A stretch of DNA of 64,000 nucleotides. Source: CALGDE01 sp964655355. GTDB taxonomy: Bacteria; Cyanobacteriota; Cyanobacteriia; CACIAM-69d. Positions 44,369 through 53,526 of this stretch are shown here, piece after piece. Numbering within the stretch: the first letter of the stretch is position 1; the number at the start of each line of letters is the position of its first letter. The position numbers were made by a program, and so were the translations under genes. Under the pieces are notes generated by a model, which saw only the letters and a list, made by a program, of their open reading frames with translations, was not told the origin of the DNA and did no database searches. The DNA is taken from positions 7,991 through 71,990 of the forward strand of contig CAZZMD010000017.1 of the NCBI GenBank assembly GCA_964655355.1, written 5' to 3'.

Positions 44369-46618
44369 TTAGCCCACCGCCAGAATTCTAGCGAGGAAGA
44401 ACGACCAGGTGGTAACAATGCCTCCGAGGAGGTAATGCGCAACACCAACAGCACGACCCTGAGTAATACTCAGCGCACGGGGCTGGATTGCAGGAGCCAC
44501 CTTCAGCTTGTTATGAGCCCAAACAATAGACTCAATCAGCTCTTGCCAGTAGCCACGACCACTGAACAGGAACATCAGGCTGAACGCCCACACAAAGTGA
44601 GCACCCAGGAACAGCAGACCGTAAGCGGACAACGCCGAACCATAGGAGGTAATCACCTGAGACGCTTGCGCCCACAGGAAGTCACGCAACCAACCGTTGA
44701 TGGTGATTGCACTCTGGGCAAAGTTGCCAAAGGTAATGTGGCTAACGGTGCCATCGGGGGAAACCGTACCCCACACATCCGACTGCATCTTCCAAGAGAA
44801 GTGGAAAATCACAATGGATAGGGAGTTGTACATCCAGAACAGACCCAGGAAGACATGGTCCCAACCAGAAACCTGGCAGGTACCACCACGACCGGGACCG
44901 TCGCAAGGGAAACGGAAACCCAAATTACCCTTATCAGGGATCAAGCGAGAAGAACGCGCATACAGCACACCCTTCAGCAGAATCAACGCCGTCACGTGAA
45001 TGGTGAAAGCGTGAATGTGGTGGACCATAAAGTCCGCCGTACCCAACTCAATGGGCATCATGGCAACCTTGCCACCCACCGCAACGACACCGCCGCCAAA
45101 GGCATGGCTAACGATTTCACCGGCATTGGGAGCCGTGTTGCCAGGGGCAACCGCATGCAAGTTTTGAATCCACTGGGCAAAAACGGGCTGCAGCTTAATC
45201 GCCGTGTCAGAGAACATGTCCTGAGGGCGACCCAACGCACGCATGGTGTCGTTGTGGATGTACAGACCGAAGCTGTGGAAACCCAACCAGATGCACACCC
45301 AGTTCAAGTGGGAAATGATGGCATCACGGTGGCGCAGAACGCGGTCCAACAAGTTGTCCACGTTCTTGGCCGGATCATAGTCACGCACCATAAAGATTGC
45401 GGCGTGGGCCCCTGCACCAACGATGCAGAATGCGCCAATCCACATATGGTGGGTGAACAGCGATAGCTGGGTACCGTAATCCGTTGCCAGATAGGGGTAG
45501 GGAGGCATCGCATACATGTGCTGTGCCACCACAATGGTCAGGGAACCCAACACCGCCAGGTTCACCGCCAATTGAGCATGCCAGGACGTGGTCAGAATCT
45601 CGTAGAGACCCTTATGACCTTCCCCGGTGAAGGGACCCTTATGGGCTTCCAGGATTTCCTTCATGCTGTGACCGATGCCAAAGTTGGTGCGGTACATATG
45701 ACCGGCAACGATGAACATTACAGCCAGAGCCAAGTGATGGTGAGCGGTGTCGGACAGCCAGAGACCGCCGGTGACCGGGTTCAAACCACCCTTGAAGGTT
45801 AGGAAGTCGGCATACTCACCCCAGTTCAGGGTGAAGAAGGGGGTCAGACCTTGGGCAAAGCTGGGATAGATATCCGCCATGAGTGCCTTATCCAGGATGA
45901 ACTCATGGGGCAAAGGAATATCCTTTACCGCTACGCCTTTGTCTAACAAAGCGTTGACGGGCAATGACACGTGAATCTGGTGACCTGCCCAGCCCAGGCA
46001 ACCGAGGCCCAGGAGAACGGTCAGGTGGTGATTCATCATGGATTCCACGTTCTGGAACCACTCCAACTTGGGAGCAGCCTTGTGGTAGTGGAACCAGCCA
46101 GCAAAGAGCATCAAGCCTGCCATCACCAAACCACCCAATGCCGTGACATAGAGTTGGTCGGCGGTGGTGAAGCCTGAGGCCCGCCACATTTGAAATAGTC
46201 CAGAAGTAATTTGAATACCGTGGAAGCCACCGCCCACGTCAGCATTCAAAATTTCTTGGCCCACAATCGGCCAAACCACTTGAGCACTAGGCTTAATGCT
46301 CAAAGGGTCACTCAGCCAGGCTTCGTAGTTGGAGAAGCGGGCACCGTGAAAGTACATGCCGCTTAACCACACGAAGACCACCGCCAGGTGACCAAAGTGG
46401 GCGCTAAAGATTTTACGAGATACGTCTTCTAAGTCGCTGGTATGACTATCGAAATCATGAGCGTCAGCGTGGAGGTTCCAAATCCAGGTTGTGGTCTTGG
46501 GACCTCGAGCCAAGGTGCGATCAAAGTGACCGGGCTTACCCCATCTTTCGAAGGAAGTAGGGACCGGGTTCTTGTCTACCTTGACTTTTGCCTCCCGCTC
46601 TGGAGGGCTAATCGTCAT
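44369..46618 (-). CDS. psaA: Photosystem I P700 chlorophyll a apoprotein A1
   Basis: A 749-residue protein, normal length for PsaA. The N terminus MTISPPEREAKVKVDKNP is canonical, and the FX loop FPCDGPGRGGTCQVSGWDH is present. GAGAGGAGAG lies about 7 nt before the ATG, a strong ribosome site. It is the first gene of psaAB. Transcription of this operon is normally light- and intensity-regulated from the upstream spacer, though I could not identify an exact HLR1-type element. Confidence 0.99.
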   Translation of the reverse strand: MTISPPEREAKVKVDKNPVPTSFERWGKPGHFDRTLARGPKTTTWIWNLHADAHDFDSHTSDLEDVSRKIFSAHFGHLAVVFVWLSGMYFHGARFSNYEAWLSDPLSIKPSAQVVWPIVGQEILNADVGGGFHGIQITSGLFQMWRASGFTTADQLYVTALGGLVMAGLMLFAGWFHYHKAAPKLEWFQNVESMMNHHLTVLLGLGCLGWAGHQIHVSLPVNALLDKGVAVKDIPLPHEFILDKALMADIYPSFAQGLTPFFTLNWGEYADFLTFKGGLNPVTGGLWLSDTAHHHLALAVMFIVAGHMYRTNFGIGHSMKEILEAHKGPFTGEGHKGLYEILTTSWHAQLAVNLAVLGSLTIVVAQHMYAMPPYPYLATDYGTQLSLFTHHMWIGAFCIVGAGAHAAIFMVRDYDPAKNVDNLLDRVLRHRDAIISHLNWVCIWLGFHSFGLYIHNDTMRALGRPQDMFSDTAIKLQPVFAQWIQNLHAVAPGNTAPNAGEIVSHAFGGGVVAVGGKVAMMPIELGTADFMVHHIHAFTIHVTALILLKGVLYARSSRLIPDKGNLGFRFPCDGPGRGGTCQVSGWDHVFLGLFWMYNSLSIVIFHFSWKMQSDVWGTVSPDGTVSHITFGNFAQSAITINGWLRDFLWAQASQVITSYGSALSAYGLLFLGAHFVWAFSLMFLFSGRGYWQELIESIVWAHNKLKVAPAIQPRALSITQGRAVGVAHYLLGGIVTTWSFFLARILAVG

Positions 46619-47039
46619 CGAGACTCTCCTCTCTTAAAACAAAGGTCGAGGATGATGCAGAGAGATAATTGCAGTGCATCCAAGAATCCCTATATCGCTT
46701 TGAAATCCAGGAAAGTCTTGGTTTCTCGGCAGATTAAGGGGGTTTTCTCTTCTGAAGATTATAGACGTGGTCTTTGCAGCCACTTCATTAGGGTTAACAA
46801 TATTTCAAAAAGCCTAAACCCAAGTATGACGAGGGTTTGAGGGGGATTTGGATCCCACTGCCGATCGCCCCGGTCGATCAGCTACTGATCATAAGTTTTA
46901 CAAAACTCGACAGTATTCAGGGGCAATCAGTCGTGGGATCCAACCCTTAATTGGTGGGATCCAACCCTTGATTTGTGGGATCCAAAATAGGATCGAATTT
47001 TGGATCCAGGAATCAATCCTGATCCGAGTTGAGATCGAT
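46619..47039 (-). promoter_or_regulatory. psaA upstream region
   Basis: This 421-bp spacer lies between the acs stop and the psaA start, all on the minus strand. It must contain the psaAB promoter and a long leader. I could not place -10/-35 elements. It also contains the 21-bp repeats at 46933-46995. Confidence 0.5.
46933..46995. repeat. 21-bp x3 tandem repeat upstream of psaA
   Basis: Units of the form GTGGGATCCAACCCTTAATTG start at 46933, 46954 and 46975; the third is divergent after GTGGGATCCAA. Each contains GGATCC. They lie in the distal part of the psaA upstream region, or equally in the acs 3' flank. Confidence 0.8.
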
Positions 47040-49010
47040 TTAACTCCCTTCCCGTAGGCGATCCAGGACGGTGCGATCCTCGAGGGTGGAGGTGTCGCCG
47101 GCGATGTCTTGGCCGCTGGCCAGGTTCCGCAGCAGGCGACGCATGATTTTGCCCGATCGCGTTTTGGGGAGGGCGTCGGTGAAGCGGATTTCGCCGGGAC
47201 GGGCGATCGCGCCAATTTCTGTGCCGACGTGTTTTTTCAGGTCGGTGGAGAGGTCATCCCCTGCCGGCTGGCTACCTTCCAGGATCACAAACGCGACGAT
47301 TTCTTCCCCTTTGAGGTCATCGGGCTTGCTGACGACGGCGGCTTCGGCGACGGCGGGGTGGGACACCAGGGCGGATTCAATTTCCATGGTGCCCAGGCGG
47401 TGACCGGACACGTTAACCACGTCGTCGACGCGACCCATCACCCAGAAGTAGCCGTCTTCATCCCGGCGAGCGCCGTCCCCCGCAAAATAAAAATGTTGGT
47501 CGCCCTTTGGCGGAATACCTTCCCAGTAGGTTTTGCGGAAGCGATCGCTATCGCCGTAGACATTGCGAATCATGCTGGGCCAGGGGTGTTTGATCACCAG
47601 GTAGCCCCCTTCGTTGTCGCCGACGGGGTTCCCCTCCGCATCCACGATGTCCGCCATGATGCCGGGGAAGGGTTTGGTGGCTGACCCCGGTTTGGTGGCG
47701 ATCGCCCCGGGGAGGGGGGTCAACATAAAGCCGCCGGTTTCTGTCTGCCACCAGGTGTCGACGATGGGGCATTTTTCCGCGCCGATCACCCGGTGGTACC
47801 ACATCCAAGCCTCGGGGTTGATGGGTTCGCCGACGGTGCCCAAAATGCGCAGGGACGACAGATCTCGGGCGTTGGGGTGTTCGTCGCCCATTTTGATAAA
47901 GGCGCGGATGGCGGTGGGGGCGGTGTAGAAGATGGTGACGCCGTATTTTTCAACCACGTCCCAGAAGCAGCCGGGATTAGACGCCCGCGGTGCCCCTTCG
48001 TACATCACCGTGGTGGCGCCGTTGGACAGGGGACCGTAAACGATATAGCTGTGGCCGGTGATCCAACCCACGTCGGCGGTACACCAATACACATCGGTGT
48101 CCTTGATATCAAAAGCCCATTTCAGGGTCATGTGGGTGTAAAGGTTATAGCCGGCGGTGGTGTGGACCACGCCCTTCGGCTTGCCGGTGCTGCCGGAGGT
48201 GTAGAGGACAAACAGCATGTCTTCGCTATCCATGGGCTCCGGGGGGCAGTCCGCAGACGCATCCTTTTTCAGCTCATGCCACCAATGATCCCGCCCCGCT
48301 TCCATCGTGACGCCTTGCTTCGTGCGCTCCACCACCAGCACGTTTTCCACGCTGGGGGCCGCACCATCGGCGATCGCCGCATCCACCTGGGGTTTCAGGG
48401 GCACAATCTTATCTTTGCGGAATCCGCCATCCGCCGTAATCACCGCCTTACACTCGGCATCATTCAGGCGATCGCGCAGGGCCTCCGCACTAAACCCACC
48501 GAACACCACACTATGGGGAGCCCCAATGCGAGCACAGGCCAACATCGCGATCGCCGCCTCCGGAATCATCGGCATATAAATCGCCACGCGATCGCCCTTC
48601 GCTACGCCGAGGCCCTTCAGCATATTCGCCGCCTGGCACACTTCCCGATGTAACTGGGCATAGGTCAGGGTGCAGGAATCCCCAGGCTCCCCCTCCCAAA
48701 TAATCGCCGCCTTATTTTTGCGCCAGGTTTTCAGGTGTCGATCCAAGCAGTTGTAGGTGATATTCATCTGACCACCGACAAACCACTTCGCATTGGGCGG
48801 CTGCCAATCCAAAACCTGATCCCACTCTTTGAACCAATCCAGCTCCGTCCCCGCCAACTTCGCCCAAAAGGCCGCGGGATCCGCCGCCGCTTCCTTATAC
48901 AGCGCGTCATAATGCTCCGCCCCCTTCACATGGGCATCCTGGGAAAATTCCGGGGCCGGAGGAAACAGGCGATCCTCGTGAAGAACGGACTCAATATTTT
49001 TTTCTGCCAT
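47040..49010 (-). CDS. acs: Acetyl-coenzyme A synthetase
   Basis: A 656-residue protein, full length for Acs. The AMP-binding loop YTSGSTGKPKGVVHT, the adenylate motif TWWQTETGG, and the C-terminal PKTRSGKIMRR with the catalytic, acetylation-regulated Lys are present. It makes acetyl-CoA from acetate, ATP and CoA in the cytoplasm. The start MAEKNIESVLHEDRLF is typical. It is monocistronic by spacing. Confidence 0.97.
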   Translation of the reverse strand: MAEKNIESVLHEDRLFPPAPEFSQDAHVKGAEHYDALYKEAAADPAAFWAKLAGTELDWFKEWDQVLDWQPPNAKWFVGGQMNITYNCLDRHLKTWRKNKAAIIWEGEPGDSCTLTYAQLHREVCQAANMLKGLGVAKGDRVAIYMPMIPEAAIAMLACARIGAPHSVVFGGFSAEALRDRLNDAECKAVITADGGFRKDKIVPLKPQVDAAIADGAAPSVENVLVVERTKQGVTMEAGRDHWWHELKKDASADCPPEPMDSEDMLFVLYTSGSTGKPKGVVHTTAGYNLYTHMTLKWAFDIKDTDVYWCTADVGWITGHSYIVYGPLSNGATTVMYEGAPRASNPGCFWDVVEKYGVTIFYTAPTAIRAFIKMGDEHPNARDLSSLRILGTVGEPINPEAWMWYHRVIGAEKCPIVDTWWQTETGGFMLTPLPGAIATKPGSATKPFPGIMADIVDAEGNPVGDNEGGYLVIKHPWPSMIRNVYGDSDRFRKTYWEGIPPKGDQHFYFAGDGARRDEDGYFWVMGRVDDVVNVSGHRLGTMEIESALVSHPAVAEAAVVSKPDDLKGEEIVAFVILEGSQPAGDDLSTDLKKHVGTEIGAIARPGEIRFTDALPKTRSGKIMRRLLRNLASGQDIAGDTSTLEDRTVLDRLREGS

Positions 49011-49372
49011 GGTTTTTGGATGGGTTGCGATCAGGAAAGTGCGTTCAGGAGAATGCGATCAAAAATGCGATGACGGAAATGCGACAAAAATGCAATTCAC
49101 ACAAAAAACTCGTGCCCAGCCCGAAGGCTGATCCCCAAAGATTCCTTGAGCATAGCTGGTCCCGTTCGTCGGAATTAGCCTTGATAACAGACCCTTAACA
49201 CCCCGCGATCGCGGCGCTTTAACAAAGTTTTCAGGACCCAAAGGTTGACAAAATATAAAGCGCTATCGGCAGCAATTGTCATTAAGGGGAATTTGTTGCG
49301 AAAAACTGCTTTTGTCTTGTAGGATGTTCTCAACAAGCCCCTCTTATCGATAATGCGTGGAAGGTCAGACCC
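49011..49372. promoter_or_regulatory. Divergent promoter region of acs and the Fur-family gene
   Basis: A 362-bp spacer. Its acs-proximal end has short ATGCGA(T/C) repeats at about 49050-49085. CAATTGTCATTA near 49277 partly resembles a Fur box, but the match is weak. No gene is seen. Confidence 0.4.
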
Positions 49373-49828
49373 ATGTATGCCTACACTGCCCAGTCCCTAA
49401 AAGCCGAGCTGAACGAACGCGGGTGGCGGATGACCCCCCAACGGGAAACCATCCTGGATGCGTTTCAGCATTTGGATGAGGGGAAGCATCTCAGCGCCGA
49501 GGATTTGCACGATTACTTGGAAAAGTCCGATAAGGGCATTAGCTTGTCCACCATCTATCGCACCCTGAAGTTAATGGCGCGGATGGGGATTTTGCGGGAG
49601 CTGGAGCTGGCAGAAGGGCACAAGCATTACGAGATCAATCGTCCTTACCCCCATCACCATCACCATTTGATTTGCGTGAAGTGCAACAAAACCCTGGAAT
49701 TTAAGAACGATACGGCATTAAAAGCCGGGATTCGCCAAGCGGAAAAAGAAGGCTATCACCTGCTGGATTGTCAGCTCACCATCCATGCAATTTGCCCCGC
49801 CTGTCAGCGATCCATTGTTCCGATGTAG
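49373..49828 (+). CDS. fur: Fur-family metalloregulator
   Basis: A 151-residue protein. The winged-helix DNA-binding part includes RMTPQRETILDAF and GISLSTIYRTLKLM. The metal site has YPHHHHHLICVKC, and a structural zinc pair is formed by CVKC with CPAC near the C terminus. This matches cyanobacterial FurA-type iron regulators, but Zur and PerR paralogues are close, so the metal is not certain. A strong terminator follows at 49870-49922. Confidence 0.9.
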   Translation: MYAYTAQSLKAELNERGWRMTPQRETILDAFQHLDEGKHLSAEDLHDYLEKSDKGISLSTIYRTLKLMARMGILRELELAEGHKHYEINRPYPHHHHHLICVKCNKTLEFKNDTALKAGIRQAEKEGYHLLDCQLTIHAICPACQRSIVPM

Positions 49829-49869
49829 GGGTTCCAATGTAGGCATAGGCAACGCAAAAAAGAATGCAA

Positions 49870-49922
49870 GAAAAAGCGGCATGAAGCGGGGAGATGTCCT
49901 TACTCTTCATTCCGCTTTTTTT
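49870..49922 (+). terminator. Intrinsic terminator after the Fur-family gene
   Basis: AAAAAGCGGCATGAAG pairs with CTTCATTCCGCTTTTTTT. The stem is about 14 bp with a GC-rich core, followed by a run of seven T. It is symmetric enough to serve the convergent gene at 49979 as well. Confidence 0.9.
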
Positions 49923-49978
49923 GTGGAGATTGTTGGATGGGTGGCGATCGCCCTAGAAATTCGCCCTAGAAAATTACA

Positions 49979-51175
49979 CTAGAAATTCAATCCCAGGGCC
50001 CGCTTGGTGAGGGGACCCGCAACGCCATCGGGGCGCAGTCCATTAGCCCGTTGGAAACGCACGACAGCGTTATGGGTGATGGGACCGTAATAGCCCGTGC
50101 TGCGGAAATTGAAATAGCCGAGGGTTTTTAGGCGATTTTGCAGGGCAACGACATTTTGATTTTTGTTGCCGACGCAGGGGATACGGCAGCCGCCCGCGCC
50201 CGCACTCGAACCAGCGCCTTTCACGTCACGGTGGCCAATGCGGGTGTAGTAGCGATCGCAAATGGATCCCGTGGTCGGCGCGGGAACATCGCGGGTGCGA
50301 TTAATTACCGGTTGGGGAACTGCCTGAGGAACCGCACGGGTTTGGGCAATGGGAGCACCGCCGCTGCCGGCCCCTTCATAGAGGGCAGCGCGGGTATTGG
50401 GTCCGACAACGCCATCACTGGCCAGACCGCGGCTTTGCTGGAAGGCTTTGACGGCGTTGAGGGTATTGTTGCCAAAGTTGCCATCGCTGCGGCCCTGGAA
50501 GAAGCCAAGGCTTCGCAATTGGGTTTGGAGCTGGCCCACCTCAGCCGATCGCATCCCGTAGCGCAGGAGGCGGCCACTGGTAACCGGTCTTGGGCCGGCA
50601 GAGCGAATGGTGGGGTTAACAGGCACCCCAAACGTCGCCGCAGGGGGGGCATTATTTTGCTGATTATTCTGCTGGGGCAATGCCTCCGGATTAGCCGGCT
50701 TGCGCACGTCTTCCCGGAAATTGCCATCCCCCGCGAGGAATCCCCCGGAGAGGTCATTGAACCATTGGGCAAACGATTGCGGCGGATTGCGGTCAATTTC
50801 GAATTGGGGGAGAGGCTTGAGTCCCCCCGAGTCTGAGTCTTCTGCTTCGGTGGCTGCAGCGGGCTGGGGGGCAGGGGCAGCGGTAGTTTCCGTGAAGCTG
50901 ACGCCGCTGTTGCCGGGCATACCGGTCGTTTGGGCGATCGCCGCCGTGTTGACCATCCAGGTTCCCGTGGCGATCGCCGTCGATAGCAATGCCATCCATC
51001 CCGCACTGGATAGGGTGGCGGGGGTATCGCCCTGAACCCAGTCAAACCAACGGGTCATCGTATCCGGCAAAGTATCCGACAACGCATCCACCGCAACCGC
51101 CAGAGCGATCGCCTCAGGAGGATCGCTTTGGGGGGCATAGGCTAACGTCATGTGGGGATAAGCCAATGTTTCCAT
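49979..51175 (-). CDS. Peptidoglycan-binding-domain protein
   Basis: About 398 residues from the ATG at 51175, with GAGG 9 nt upstream; a TTG nine codons earlier is possible. There is a hydrophobic stretch at about 55-78, then a Pro/Ala/Gln-rich linker. Two PG_binding_1 modules follow: GMRSAEVGQLQTQLRSLGF with FGNNTLNAVKAFQ, and NVVALQNRLKTLGYF with YGPITHNAVVRFQ. These three-helix domains bind cell-wall peptide stems. No hydrolase domain is present. It is likely an envelope protein. Confidence 0.87.
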   Translation of the reverse strand: METLAYPHMTLAYAPQSDPPEAIALAVAVDALSDTLPDTMTRWFDWVQGDTPATLSSAGWMALLSTAIATGTWMVNTAAIAQTTGMPGNSGVSFTETTAAPAPQPAAATEAEDSDSGGLKPLPQFEIDRNPPQSFAQWFNDLSGGFLAGDGNFREDVRKPANPEALPQQNNQQNNAPPAATFGVPVNPTIRSAGPRPVTSGRLLRYGMRSAEVGQLQTQLRSLGFFQGRSDGNFGNNTLNAVKAFQQSRGLASDGVVGPNTRAALYEGAGSGGAPIAQTRAVPQAVPQPVINRTRDVPAPTTGSICDRYYTRIGHRDVKGAGSSAGAGGCRIPCVGNKNQNVVALQNRLKTLGYFNFRSTGYYGPITHNAVVRFQRANGLRPDGVAGPLTKRALGLNF

Positions 51176-51414
51176 GGGAAGGTGCCTCGCCGAATAACCC
51201 AATTCTGAATGGACGTGCCATCCAATAATTTATCGAAATTTTGTCGAAAATCGGTCGAAAACTTATCGAACTCTATTCAGTTGTAACGTGTCATCTTCAA
51301 GATCCGGAGCAATTCGTTAGTATTTTTGGCGGCAATTGGGGGCAGTCTCTCCTTAGGGGATGGGTAAATTGATGGGGGAGGCTGCCCATTGTCCTGTCGG
51401 GGAGGATCAAATCA

Positions 51415-53262
51415 ATGTCGGAAATCGGTACAGGAAGCGAGAAAAACGGACTGGGTCCGGATGCTTTATCGCCGATTCCAGGAGTGACAATTCCAGCGAT
51501 CGCATCCACCTATCCAAGGACAGATTCCGCCGCCGGGAACAACGCCGAAGCGTCCGACCCGCAATTTCCCCTAGGGGGGTTTGGCGTGGCTTGGATGGCG
51601 CGATCGCCCCAGGGCCTTTTTACGTTTCAGACACCGCCCTCCCCTGGCCAACCGTCGTCCCCCCTGACGCCTATTTCCGGCTGCCAATTTGCCATCTTTG
51701 AGCACGTCGAAGGAGAAGCGGCGATCGCCTACGGCTTAGGCACTGCCCCCGAGGATGGGACCTTAGGGCAGTGGCAATGGTATCCCCGTGGGAACGATCA
51801 GGATCAATTGCCCTCGGCGACCGTTCATCATCTTTATCCCCGCACCTGGTATCGCTACGACGGCATTTTTCAGAGTCAGATGGCGTGCGAGCAATTTTCA
51901 CCCATCTTGGCGGGGAATTATCAAGAGACCAGCTATCCCGTCGGAATATTTGAATGGCGATTCCACAATCCCAGCGATCGCCCCGTCACCCTAAGCGTGA
52001 TGTTGAGCTGGGAGAATTTACTGGATTCATGCCCAAGCGACTCCCCCGACGATCCGACCCTGACGTTTAATGCCACCGGCGGCAATTTCAATCGATGGGT
52101 TGAAGACTTTTTTCGGGTGGGTTGTACGTTGATGAATGCCCAAGCCCTGGGGACAGATGGATATCTCGCCACCCAGCAACCGCCGCCAATCAACCAGGGG
52201 CAATGGGCGATCGTCACCGTTGAAAATCCGGCGGTGGAAGTGTTTTACCACACCCAATGGCGGCCGGATGGGGATGGCAGTGACCTTTGGGACGACTTTG
52301 CAACCGATGGCTCCCTAGGCAATGAAAACGGAGAAACACCAACCGCTCCCGGGGAACGGGTAGGGGCAGCGATCGCCGTTCGATTCACCGTCCGCCCGGG
52401 TCGCAGCCGCACCATACCTTTTATTGTGAGCTGGGATTTACCCACGTCCGCCCTAAGCACCGAAGCGTTGGGAGCAGCGCCCTATCGCGCGACAGATTTT
52501 TTTGGGCGGGATGGCCAGAGCGCCTGGTATATGGCCCGTACCGCCCTGAAACACTACGATGCCTGGCGTACAGCCATTGATGACTGGCAACAACCCATCC
52601 TGGCCCAAACTAAAATTCCAGACCTCTGGAAAGTCAATGGTTTAAATCGATTGGGATCCCTGGCGATCGCCTTTCCCCCTTGGACCGCCGCCAATGACTA
52701 CCATCCCCGCGGCCAAGTCTGGGGGGAAGGAGACGTAACCCCTCAAAAATCAGCGCTCCAAAGAATTCAAGAGACTGAGACACTTTTCCGTCTCTGGCCC
52801 CTGCTAGAAACATCCCAAATCCGTAGCGCCCTAAATAGCAATTCGTCACCGATAGCAACCGACAGACTAGGGCTAATTCTGCGACTATACCGAACCCACC
52901 GCGAGACATCGGACTGGTTAACCCTGGGGGAACTCTGGCCGGCCATCCCCCCTATCTTTGGCGCCCTCGCCGCCGCTGACTGGTCCGAGTCCCAAACCTC
53001 AGCAGAAGACCGCATCATCCTAATCCTGGGGGTGGAGGCCGCGATCGCCCTAGGCAAAGCCCTTCTCGACCACGGCACCATTCCCGATTTACCCGCCGAA
53101 CTAGCGATCGCCCACCAACTCCTCACCCCACTCCGACAGATAGATGGAGTAGATGACACGGCTGACAACGATCAAGCTTGGCAGTGGGGGGCAAACCTTG
53201 CCGAGACATTGGATCTCCCCTTCCCAAGGCGGCAAAACCAGCGGGATGCCCCGGCAGAATGA
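51415..53262 (+). CDS. GH116-type (GBA2 N-terminal-like) protein with reduced catalytic part
   Basis: A 615-residue protein. GGGGAGGATC lies just before the ATG. Residues about 40-340 match the beta-sandwich N-terminal domain of GBA2-type glucosidases: GGFGVAWMARSPQGLFTFQ, NPSDRPVTLSVMLSWENL, and PFIVSWDLP. Full cyanobacterial GH116 proteins are about 800 residues. The remaining 270 residues are helical (LFRLWPLLE, LILRLYRTHRETSDW) but lack the strand with the nucleophile Glu and the DG-rich loop with the acid/base Asp as I know them. It is probably noncatalytic or altered. Confidence 0.72.
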   Translation: MSEIGTGSEKNGLGPDALSPIPGVTIPAIASTYPRTDSAAGNNAEASDPQFPLGGFGVAWMARSPQGLFTFQTPPSPGQPSSPLTPISGCQFAIFEHVEGEAAIAYGLGTAPEDGTLGQWQWYPRGNDQDQLPSATVHHLYPRTWYRYDGIFQSQMACEQFSPILAGNYQETSYPVGIFEWRFHNPSDRPVTLSVMLSWENLLDSCPSDSPDDPTLTFNATGGNFNRWVEDFFRVGCTLMNAQALGTDGYLATQQPPPINQGQWAIVTVENPAVEVFYHTQWRPDGDGSDLWDDFATDGSLGNENGETPTAPGERVGAAIAVRFTVRPGRSRTIPFIVSWDLPTSALSTEALGAAPYRATDFFGRDGQSAWYMARTALKHYDAWRTAIDDWQQPILAQTKIPDLWKVNGLNRLGSLAIAFPPWTAANDYHPRGQVWGEGDVTPQKSALQRIQETETLFRLWPLLETSQIRSALNSNSSPIATDRLGLILRLYRTHRETSDWLTLGELWPAIPPIFGALAAADWSESQTSAEDRIILILGVEAAIALGKALLDHGTIPDLPAELAIAHQLLTPLRQIDGVDDTADNDQAWQWGANLAETLDLPFPRRQNQRDAPAE

Positions 53263-53526
53263 CAAAGATTGGTAAACAGATGAGTAAACGGCGATCGCCC
53301 GCCTTCCCACACTCCAACGGCAGCCCTAACGGCAAATGGCTCAAGGCTCCTCCTGTCTCGCCCTGCCCCCAGGGTCAATCCCCCCCGCTCCTGAGGTCGG
53401 GTCAGGGATTTAAGCTATCGGAGATTTAAGCTACAGTCACGATAGTTACGGAAGCTACGGATTTTCCCCAATTGCCCTAGCCATCTCCCTCCTCGGGCAC
53501 TCTTCCCCTTTCGTCGTCCCCCTGCA

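Noticed and set aside
46933..46995. CRISPR array upstream of psaA
   Set aside because: Units are contiguous 21-bp tandem copies with no spacers and only three of them.
47793..48653. Open frame antisense to acs (286 codons)
   Set aside because: It is a shadow of acs, Gly/His/Arg-rich, with no ribosome site or domain.
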